A stretch of 64,000 nt of DNA. Source: Aurantibacter crassamenti (GTDB taxonomy: Bacteria > Bacteroidota > Bacteroidia > Flavobacteriales > Flavobacteriaceae). Below, piece after piece: positions 56,210-64,000 of this stretch. A program made the translations under genes and the position numbers. The notes under the pieces were generated by a model, which was not told the origin of the DNA, ran no database searches, and worked only from the letters and a program-made list of their open reading frames with translations. The stretch lies in contig NZ_JAFBGM010000001.1 of the NCBI RefSeq assembly GCF_016811105.1, forward strand, positions 1,988,126 to 2,052,125. The letters are read 5' to 3'. Position 1 is the stretch's first letter, and the number at the start of each line of letters is the position of its first letter.

Positions 56210-57202
56210 ATGGCATTATTTAATTTTCAGAAACCCGATAAAGTAATAATGATCGATTCTTCAGATTTCGAAGGGAAATTTGAGTTTCGTCCGTTAGAGC
56301 CTGGTTATGGATTGACCGTCGGGAACGCATTAAGAAGGGTATTGCTTTCATCTTTAGAAGGCCACGCCATAACATCGGTAAGAATTGACAATGTAGAACA
56401 TGAGTTCTCTGTTATTCCAGGTGTTGTTGAAGATGTTACCGAAATTATTTTAAACTTAAAACAAGTTCGTTTTAAGAAACAAATAGAAGATTCAGAAGCT
56501 GAAACTGTAGCTATTTCCGTAAGTGGAAAAGAGCAATTTACAGCTGGTGATTTTCAAAAATTCATTTCTGGTTACCAGGTATTAAACCCAGACCTAGTTA
56601 TTTGCAATATGGATGCTAAAGTTAGCATCAATATGGAAATAGTGATTGATAAAGGTAGAGGTTATGTGCCAGCAGAAGAGAATAAAAAATCAGGTGCTCC
56701 ACTTGGTACAATAGCAATTGACTCAATCTTTACTCCAATAAAAAATGTTAAATATAGCATTGAAAACTTTAGAGTAGAGCAAAAAACTGATTATGAAAAA
56801 TTAGTTTTTGAAATAGTTACTGATGGTTCAATTCATCCAAAAGATGCATTAACTGAAGGTGCTAAAGTATTGATTCATCACTTTATGTTGTTTTCTGATG
56901 AGCGTATTACGCTTGAAGCAGATGAAATTGCACAGACTGAAACATATGATGAAGAATCATTACACATGCGTCAATTGTTGAAAACCAAATTGGTAGACAT
57001 GGACCTTTCGGTTAGAGCATTGAATTGTTTGAAAGCAGCTGAGGTTGACACTTTAGGTGATTTAGTTTCTTTCAACAAGAATGATTTAATGAAGTTCAGA
57101 AACTTTGGTAAGAAATCATTAACTGAATTAGAAGAACTTGTTATTAACAAGGGACTTAATTTTGGAATGGACTTAGCAAAATATAAATTAGATAAAGATT
57201 AA
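56210..57202 (+). CDS. rpoA: RNA polymerase alpha subunit
   Basis: RpoA dimerises to start RNA polymerase assembly and its C-terminal domain contacts DNA and activators. The 330-residue protein has the N-terminal-domain sequence [20 protein letters not shown] and the C-terminal helix-hairpin-helix region [20 protein letters not shown] and [13 protein letters not shown]. It lies between rpsD and rplQ as usual. Confidence 0.98.
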   Translation: MALFNFQKPDKVIMIDSSDFEGKFEFRPLEPGYGLTVGNALRRVLLSSLEGHAITSVRIDNVEHEFSVIPGVVEDVTEIILNLKQVRFKKQIEDSEAETVAISVSGKEQFTAGDFQKFISGYQVLNPDLVICNMDAKVSINMEIVIDKGRGYVPAEENKKSGAPLGTIAIDSIFTPIKNVKYSIENFRVEQKTDYEKLVFEIVTDGSIHPKDALTEGAKVLIHHFMLFSDERITLEADEIAQTETYDEESLHMRQLLKTKLVDMDLSVRALNCLKAAEVDTLGDLVSFNKNDLMKFRNFGKKSLTELEELVINKGLNFGMDLAKYKLDKD

Positions 57203-57206
57203 CTGA

Positions 57207-57247
57207 TATTTCTTACAGGAAGGGATATGCCCTCAGTTGGAGAAATA
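57207..57247 (+). promoter_or_regulatory. Structured leader candidate upstream of rplQ
   Basis: TATTTCT (57207-57213) pairs with AGAAATA (57241-57247) and encloses AGGG-ATATG-CCCT (57221-57233). The element fills most of the 59-nt rpoA-rplQ gap and ends 14 nt before the rplQ start. Confidence 0.4.
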
Positions 57248-57261
57248 CATAGCATAAAATA

Positions 57262-57762
57262 ATGAGACACGGTAAAAAGATAAATCATTTAGGAAGACAG
57301 ACAGCGCATAGAAAAGCGATGTTGGCTAATATGGCCTGTTCCTTAATTGAGCACAAACGTATCAATACTACAGTTGCAAAGGCTAAAGCTTTAAAGCAAT
57401 TTATTGAGCCATTGATTACGAAATCAAAAGCTGAAAATAATCAGTCTGCAGAAAAAGGTACACATAATAGACGTATCGTTTTTAGGTATCTTAGAGATAA
57501 GTATGCTATTGGTGAGTTATTCGGAGCAGTTTCTGAAAAAGTTGGTGATAGACCAGGAGGTTACACTCGTATTATAAAGTTGGGTAACAGATTGGGTGAT
57601 AACGCTGATATGGCAATGATTGAGCTTGTAGATTTCAATGAACTTTACAATGCAGGTAAGCCTAAGAAGAAAACTACTAGAAGAAGTAGAAGAGGTAGTG
57701 GAGAGAAAACAGAAACACCACCTGTTGCTGTTGAAACTAAATCAGACGATTCAGAAGAATAG
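57262..57762 (+). CDS. rplQ: 50S ribosomal protein L17
   Basis: L17 lies near the tunnel exit. The conserved core ([40 protein letters not shown], ending with VDFNELYN) covers about 130 residues. Residues 131-166 form a charged, low-complexity C-terminal tail with basic ([11 protein letters not shown]) and acidic (KSDDSEE) parts. It is the last gene before the strong terminator. Confidence 0.96.
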   Translation: MRHGKKINHLGRQTAHRKAMLANMACSLIEHKRINTTVAKAKALKQFIEPLITKSKAENNQSAEKGTHNRRIVFRYLRDKYAIGELFGAVSEKVGDRPGGYTRIIKLGNRLGDNADMAMIELVDFNELYNAGKPKKKTTRRSRRGSGEKTETPPVAVETKSDDSEE

Positions 57763-57787
57763 TATGTTGATTACTTATAATATTTGT

Positions 57788-57820
57788 AAAAGGATAAACT
57801 TAATAGTTTATCCTTTTTTT
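57788..57820 (+). terminator. Strong terminator after the ribosomal block
   Basis: AAAAGGATAAACT (57788-57800), a 4-nt loop, AGTTTATCCTTTT (57805-57817): a perfect 13-bp stem running into a T7 tract. It lies 25 nt after rplQ and closes the long ribosomal transcript. Confidence 0.92.
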
Positions 57821-57937
57821 ATATTATTTTGTGGCGCATTAGGTAGCAAGATGAAAAATATATAAATGAATGTATTTTTTAATTTGTATTTAAGTAAATA
57901 GAACACCAATAAGAACTGAGAATAATAATTTAATCAG

Positions 57938-59062
57938 ATGAAGTACAAGTCTAAAAGAAGAGCGATATTATTGTTAGCCGATGGTACAATTTTCCATGGT
58001 AAGGCTGTAGGAGATAAAGAAGGAACTGCCTTTGGCGAAGTTTGCTTTAATACAGGTATGACTGGGTATCAAGAGATATTTACAGACCCATCTTATTTTG
58101 GCCAACTTATGGTCACTACAAATGCGCATATTGGTAATTATGGTACAAATGCCAATGAGATAGAATCAGACGGTGTTAAAATCGCAGGTTTAATTTGTAA
58201 AAATTTTAGTTATAATTATTCAAGACCTGATGCAGATACAAGCCTAGAAGATTTTTTAAATAAGAATAATCTATTTAGTATTTCAGATGTCGATACCAGA
58301 GCTTTGGTAAATTATATTCGTGATAATGGAGCAATGAATGCGGTAATTTCAACTGACGTTGAAAATGTTTCGGCATTAAAAAAGAAGCTCGCTGAAGTGC
58401 CTAGTATGGAAGGTCTGGAGCTAGCATCAAAAGTTTCAACCAAAGAACCATATTATTATGGAGATGAAAATGCTACATATCGTATATCAGCATTAGACAT
58501 TGGAATTAAAAAAAATATACTAAGAAATTTAGCTAAGAGAGATACATACATAAAAGTGTTTCCGTATAATGCAACTTTTGAAGAGTTGAGCGCATGGCAG
58601 CCAGATGGTTATTTTATCTCAAATGGCCCTGGTGATCCAGAACCTTTATCAGATGCAATAAATACAGCTAAAGATATTATAGCCAGTGGTAATCCGCTTT
58701 TTGGTATTTGTTTAGGTCATCAAGTAATTGCATTAGCGAATGGCGTATCAACATATAAAATGCATAACGGTCATAGAGGTATTAATCATCCGGTTAAGAA
58801 TTTGCTGACTGGTAAAGGTGAAATAACTTCTCAAAACCATGGTTTTGCAATAAATAAAGAAGAGACTGAGGCAAATGCTAACCTAGAGATAACACATGTT
58901 CATTTAAATGATCAAACTGTAGCAGGTATTCGCATGAAAGATAAGAATGTATTTTCTGTGCAATATCATCCAGAAGCAAGTCCTGGTCCGCATGATGCCG
59001 AATATCTTTTCGATCAATTCTATGATTTAATTAAGAAAACCGCAACAGAAAAGGTTTCATAG
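57938..59062 (+). CDS. carA: Carbamoyl-phosphate synthase small (glutaminase) subunit
   Basis: CarA hydrolyses glutamine and passes ammonia to CarB for carbamoyl phosphate used in arginine and pyrimidine synthesis. The 374-residue protein has the CarA N-terminal domain (LLLADGTIFHGKAVGDKEGT) and a class I glutamine amidotransferase domain. The nucleophile is C258 in LFGICLGHQ, and the histidine and glutamate lie in QYHPEASPGP. carB is not in the window. Confidence 0.97.
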   Translation: MKYKSKRRAILLLADGTIFHGKAVGDKEGTAFGEVCFNTGMTGYQEIFTDPSYFGQLMVTTNAHIGNYGTNANEIESDGVKIAGLICKNFSYNYSRPDADTSLEDFLNKNNLFSISDVDTRALVNYIRDNGAMNAVISTDVENVSALKKKLAEVPSMEGLELASKVSTKEPYYYGDENATYRISALDIGIKKNILRNLAKRDTYIKVFPYNATFEELSAWQPDGYFISNGPGDPEPLSDAINTAKDIIASGNPLFGICLGHQVIALANGVSTYKMHNGHRGINHPVKNLLTGKGEITSQNHGFAINKEETEANANLEITHVHLNDQTVAGIRMKDKNVFSVQYHPEASPGPHDAEYLFDQFYDLIKKTATEKVS

Positions 59063-59093
59063 TTAAGAAATCGTTATTCCATCTAATATCATT

Positions 59094-60458
<1,365 letters not shown>

Positions 60459-60480
60459 AAAATCAAATTTTCAGTAGAAA

Positions 60481-60524
60481 AGCCCTTCAGCCTATAAATA
60501 TTAGGTTTGAAGGGCTTTTTTTTT
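60481..60524 (+). terminator. Terminator after eno
   Basis: AGCCCTTCA (60481-60489) pairs with TGAAGGGCT (60508-60516), with an inner CCTA/TAGG extension, followed by a T9 tract. Strong intrinsic terminator 23 nt after the stop codon. Confidence 0.9.
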
Positions 60525-60553
60525 GTGAGGTTTTAAAACTTTGCCTACCTTTT
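60522..60553 (+). promoter_or_regulatory. Candidate promoter of the glycogen synthase gene
   Basis: TTTG at 60522-60525 and TACCTTTT at 60546-60553 are separated by 20 nt and fit the -33/-7 pattern with one mismatch in the -7 box. The -33 element overlaps the T tract of the eno terminator. Confidence 0.45.
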
Positions 60554-60601
60554 TATAGATTAATTAAATATGAAAATGAACTAGCTAACTCCTTCCAATA
60601 T

Positions 60602-62146
60602 ATGAACAACTTTCTATTTGTTGCTGCAGAAAATGATGCTCTTGAAAAATGTAAAGCCGGTGGAATGGGTGATGTTGTTCGTGATGTGCCCAGAGAAATT
60701 GCAAATAGAGGAGATAAGGTTCATGTTGTAGTTCCATCTTATTCACGATTGCATCAAGATGGAGTCTTATTATCTACACTTAAATTTGAACTTAGAGATA
60801 CCGTGTATTTTGCGGAACTTTATGAAGTAACACCTAAAAAGGAGTTTGAAAATCTAAAGCATTATGTGATTCACCATCCTGAAATTGAAGCTGGCGAAAT
60901 TGGACACATATATCATGACGATCCAGAAGAACCCTTTTATACTGATTTCTTGAAGTTTACTATTTTCTGTGCTGCAGTTGCTGAGGCTATGAAAAAAAAT
61001 GCCTTTGGTGAACTGAATATTGTGCATATGCACGATTGGCATTCAAGTTTACTGTTGTTTATCAAAGAATACATTCCTACGTACAAATCATTGCAGCAAT
61101 ATCGATATGTTTATTCTATACATAATTTAGCGATTCAAGGTATACGTCCTTTTGAAAATAATTATGCTTCAATTCAGAATTGGTTTCCGACTGTATCATA
61201 TGAAGCGGGAAGATTGATGGATTATCGATATAATGATTGTATTAACTTAATGGCTGTAGGTATTCGATTGGCAGACGCTGTACATACAGTTTCCCCTTCG
61301 TATAAAATTGATGTGCTATTGCCAAGCAGACCGCCAGAATTCATTGGGGGTGAGGGTCTAGAAGATGATTTGAAAAAAGCGGATGATGAAAATCGTTTGT
61401 TCGGAATATTAAATGGATCAAATTATAAAAACATTCGCGCAGCCGAAAAAGGACTTCTGTACAGAAATACTGTTTCTGCACTTTTTAAATGGTTGCAAGA
61501 TGAAGATAAAAAGTATAAATCAGATTTTCTAGCGCATACAGGTGAGAAGGTGATGGAGTATGTTAAAGGAAATCGACCAAAATTTATAGCTTCAAGTGTT
61601 GCTAGGCTTACAGAACAAAAATTTTATTTCGTTAAACGTTCACCTGAAGCTTTCGTTGAAATTTTAAAAAAGCTAGAAGAAATTGATGGTATTTTTATGC
61701 TTTTAGGTACAGGAGCTCCAGATTACGAAGAAACTTTTAGAGAGCTAAGTTATGAGCATAAGAATTTTATTTTTACGAATGGCCAGTCAGAAGATTTGAT
61801 AGACTCCATTTACTTAGAGTCTGACCTTTATTTTATGCCAAGTCTTTTTGAGCCATGCGGTATAAGTCAAATGTTGGCAATGCGTAATGGAAACCCATGT
61901 TTAGTTCATAATACAGGTGGATTAAAAGATACTGTGAGCCATCTTGAAACCGGATTCAGTTTTGATGGTGAAACGTATGATGATAAAATCAGAAATATGG
62001 TTGAAGTATTTGGTTTGGCAATTGATATATATGCAAATGATAAACCGCAATGGCAAAAAATTCAAAAGAATGCTAAAGCCATGCGATTTACATGGCAAAA
62101 ATCGGTTGACGAGTACTATGAGCGCTTATACCAAATGAATGATTAG
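60602..62146 (+). CDS. glgA: Glycogen/starch synthase (GT5 family)
   Basis: GT5 enzymes add glucose from ADP-glucose (or UDP-glucose) to a growing glucan. The 514-residue protein has the N-terminal motif KAGGMGD at 18-24 (the KxGGL-type site), a DWHSSLL segment, and SVARLTEQKFY at the start of the second Rossmann domain. The C-terminal FEPCGISQMLAMRNGNPCLV carries the conserved glutamate and PCG. No other glycogen genes lie in the window, so its specific product is inferred from the family. Confidence 0.9.
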   Translation: MNNFLFVAAENDALEKCKAGGMGDVVRDVPREIANRGDKVHVVVPSYSRLHQDGVLLSTLKFELRDTVYFAELYEVTPKKEFENLKHYVIHHPEIEAGEIGHIYHDDPEEPFYTDFLKFTIFCAAVAEAMKKNAFGELNIVHMHDWHSSLLLFIKEYIPTYKSLQQYRYVYSIHNLAIQGIRPFENNYASIQNWFPTVSYEAGRLMDYRYNDCINLMAVGIRLADAVHTVSPSYKIDVLLPSRPPEFIGGEGLEDDLKKADDENRLFGILNGSNYKNIRAAEKGLLYRNTVSALFKWLQDEDKKYKSDFLAHTGEKVMEYVKGNRPKFIASSVARLTEQKFYFVKRSPEAFVEILKKLEEIDGIFMLLGTGAPDYEETFRELSYEHKNFIFTNGQSEDLIDSIYLESDLYFMPSLFEPCGISQMLAMRNGNPCLVHNTGGLKDTVSHLETGFSFDGETYDDKIRNMVEVFGLAIDIYANDKPQWQKIQKNAKAMRFTWQKSVDEYYERLYQMND

Positions 62147-62216
62147 TGTTTTGTTGCTTAATACTCAAAACTTTGGTATTTGTGTGGCATATTGTTAAAT
62201 AAATAGAATGCGTTAA

Positions 62217-62247
62217 TTGTTAAGATTAGACGTTTTCCGTAACTTTA
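62217..62247 (+). promoter_or_regulatory. Candidate promoter of gltA
   Basis: TTG at 62217-62219 and TAACTTTA at 62240-62247 are separated by 20 nt and differ from the consensus by one base in the -7 box. The gltA ATG lies 30 nt further on. Confidence 0.4.
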
Positions 62248-62277
62248 CGGTTGGTTAAATAATAAGAAATCAAAAGA

Positions 62278-63564
62278 ATGTCAGATAAAGCTACATTAGA
62301 ATACAACGGCGATAAATACGAGTTTCCTGTAATAAAGGGAACTGAAGATGAACTTGCTATAGATATTAAGACCTTAAGGGGTGCTACAGGGGGGATGATT
62401 ACTATTGATCCTGGGTATAAAAATACAGGAAGTTGTGAAAGTGAAATTACTTTCTTAGACGGAGAAAAGGGTATTTTAAGGTATCGTGGTTATTCAATTG
62501 AAGAATTAGCTGAGAAAGCAGATTTTTTAGAGGTATGTTATTTATTGATTTTTGGAGAGTTGCCAAATAAAGAGCAGCTAGAAGCATTTCATATTGACAT
62601 TAAAAATGAATCAAATGTTGATGAAGAAATGAAAAAGATTTTGGATGCTTTTCCAAAGTCTGCACACCCAATGGGCGTATTATCTTCTTTAACAAGTGCC
62701 TTGATTGCATTTAATCCAGTTTCGGTAAACGTAACATCTAAAGATGAGATGTATGGTGCAATTGTTCGTATTTTGGCCAAATTTCCAGTACTTGTAGCAT
62801 GGACTATGCGGAAGAAAAAAGGACTTCCGTTAGATTATGGCGATGATAGTTTAGGTTATGTTGAGAACATTCATAAAATGATGTTCAAAAAGCCTAGCAA
62901 AGAATATGTGAAAAATGATGTTATTATCAACGCACTTGATCAATTATTGATATTGCATGCTGATCATGAGCAAAATTGTTCTACTTCAACTGTTAGAATA
63001 GTTGGTTCATCTCATGCCGGACTTTTTGCTTCACTTTCTGCAGGTATATCTGCACTTTGGGGGCCATTACATGGTGGTGCTAATCAGGCAGTTCTAGAAA
63101 TGTTAGAGGCAATTGTAGCTGATGGTGGTGACACTAAGAAATATATGGCTAAGGCAAAAGATAAATCTGATCCTTTCCGATTAATGGGCTTTGGTCATAG
63201 AGTTTATAAAAACTTTGATCCGCGAGCAAAAATTATTAAAAAAGCTGCCGATGAAATATTAGCAGATTTAGGTATAGAAGATCCAATTTTAGAAGTAGCT
63301 AAAGGTCTTGAAAAAGAAGCTTTAGAAGATCCATATTTTGTACAGAGAAAATTGTATCCAAATGTAGATTTCTATTCTGGAGTAATTTATAGAGCACTGG
63401 GCATACCAACTGAAATGTTTACAGTAATGTTTGCATTAGGTCGTTTACCAGGTTGGATAGCACAATGGAGAGAAATGCGTCTTAGAAATGAACCAATAGG
63501 TAGACCTAGACAAGTTTATATTGGTGAAAATCTTCGTCCGTTTGTTAATCTTGACCAACGGTAG
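62278..63564 (+). CDS. gltA: Citrate synthase
   Basis: Citrate synthase condenses oxaloacetate with acetyl-CoA at the entry of the TCA cycle. The 428-residue protein is of the long bacterial type with a beta-rich N-terminal domain. The catalytic residues are present: H265 in GPLHGGANQ, H307 in FGHRVYKNFDPRA and D364 in NVDFYSG. It is followed by a terminator and the DDAH-like gene. Confidence 0.98.
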   Translation: MSDKATLEYNGDKYEFPVIKGTEDELAIDIKTLRGATGGMITIDPGYKNTGSCESEITFLDGEKGILRYRGYSIEELAEKADFLEVCYLLIFGELPNKEQLEAFHIDIKNESNVDEEMKKILDAFPKSAHPMGVLSSLTSALIAFNPVSVNVTSKDEMYGAIVRILAKFPVLVAWTMRKKKGLPLDYGDDSLGYVENIHKMMFKKPSKEYVKNDVIINALDQLLILHADHEQNCSTSTVRIVGSSHAGLFASLSAGISALWGPLHGGANQAVLEMLEAIVADGGDTKKYMAKAKDKSDPFRLMGFGHRVYKNFDPRAKIIKKAADEILADLGIEDPILEVAKGLEKEALEDPYFVQRKLYPNVDFYSGVIYRALGIPTEMFTVMFALGRLPGWIAQWREMRLRNEPIGRPRQVYIGENLRPFVNLDQR

Positions 63565-63590
63565 ATTGCTACCTTTAAATAAAACAATAA

Positions 63591-63620
63591 GAGCCCTTTT
63601 GAAAAAAGAGGGCTTTTTTA
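63591..63620 (+). terminator. Terminator after gltA
   Basis: AGCCCT (63592-63597) pairs with AGGGCT (63609-63614), extended by weaker T/A and G-T pairs, and ends in a T6 tract. It lies about 27 nt after the stop codon. Confidence 0.85.
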
Positions 63621-63650
63621 TTTAGTAGTACTATTGAAAAAAGCAATTGT

Positions 63651-64000
63651 ATGTTGCATTTGAATATTAATGATGAAATTTCTAGGTTAAAGACAGTACT
63701 CTTAGGTACGGCTAAAAGTTGTGGTCCAACTCCAACTGCAAAAGAAGCGTATGACCCAAAGTCTCTAGAACATATATTAGCCGGGACCTATCCAAAAGAA
63801 GCTGATATGATTCTTGAAATGGATGCATTTGATAAAGTTTTCAAGAAATACGGAGTTATGGTTTATAGACCGGATACTTTAGAAAATTGCAATCAGATTT
63901 TCTCGCGTGATATCGCTTTTGTAATTGGACAAAAATTAATATTAGCAAATATCCTTCCAGACCGAGAAGAAGAAATAGAAGCAATTCTACATGTGTTAGA
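63651..64000 (+). CDS. Amidinotransferase/dimethylarginine dimethylaminohydrolase-like enzyme, 3' end cut
   Basis: The reading frame opens at ATG 63651 (MLHLNINDEISRLKTVLLGT) and runs to the window edge, about 116 residues. The segments LKTVLLGTAKSCGPTP and NQIFSRDIAFVIGQKLILAN match the N-terminal half of the guanidine-group-modifying enzyme superfamily (arginine deiminase, DDAH, amidinotransferase). The catalytic cysteine at the C-terminus is outside the window, so the activity cannot be confirmed. Gene start and length are otherwise consistent. It lies 87 nt downstream of gltA, after a terminator. Confidence 0.8.
   Translation, partial: MLHLNINDEISRLKTVLLGTAKSCGPTPTAKEAYDPKSLEHILAGTYPKEADMILEMDAFDKVFKKYGVMVYRPDTLENCNQIFSRDIAFVIGQKLILANILPDREEEIEAILHVL

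Overview
The window reads as chromosomal DNA of a member of the Flavobacteriaceae (phylum Bacteroidota). The evidence is low GC content, -7 promoter boxes of the Bacteroidota form TAnnTTTG, SusC/SusD and PorP/SprF proteins, a C-terminal gliding/type IX secretion sorting domain, and a str operon without tuf. I see no tRNA, rRNA, CRISPR array, insertion sequence, prophage or recognisable defence island. About 57 coding genes are supported. Two run off the edges: a multi-PAS protein at the left and an amidinotransferase/DDAH-like enzyme at the right.

Layout, left half. 1-5.5 kb: a truncated PAS-repeat protein, then a leftward purK-purE-lipoprotein-M3 peptidase set. 5.6-8.4 kb: a rightward in-frame HPRT-adenylate kinase fusion, obg and a DUF4136 lipoprotein. 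8.5-17.9 kb: leftward DoxX-like protein, transglutaminase, regulatory-domain protein, a 2028-residue alpha-2-macroglobulin and an SDR oxidoreductase. 18-23.4 kb: a leftward three-gene type IX secretion surface-protein unit (sorted Ig-like protein, PorP/SprF, OmpA/PD40 protein). 23.7-31 kb: rightward mpl, radC, a deacetylase-like protein, yjjG, a lipoprotein with a DUF5723 protein, and an unknown exported protein. 31-34 kb: rarA, rhomboid protease and rlmB. 34-40 kb: a leftward SusC-SusD-lipoprotein-lipoprotein uptake locus.

Layout, right half. 40.4-57.8 kb is one long rightward ribosomal block: rpsL-rpsG-fusA-rpsJ, then the S10, spc and alpha operons with secY, infA, rpmJ and rpoA, ending at a perfect terminator after rplQ. 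It is followed by carA, eno, a GT5 glycogen synthase, citrate synthase and the truncated DDAH-like gene, several of them with their own terminator and promoter.

The most interesting signals are regulatory or architectural rather than a new gene cluster. (1) Adjacent ribosomal genes mostly lie 1-22 nt apart, but a few gaps of 48-192 nt hold foldable RNA. The clearest are rpsJ/rplC, a multi-branch fold plus an intrinsic terminator with no visible promoter behind it (attenuator-like), and rpsK/rpsD, a candidate S4-type leader. (2) The alpha-2-macroglobulin carries a SusC-type plug signature (LDEVVITGYG) exactly where its bait region should be. (3) The HPRT-adenylate kinase fusion starts with GTG and sits divergent from purK across an operator-like palindrome. 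No database search was possible, so novelty is not claimed for any of these.
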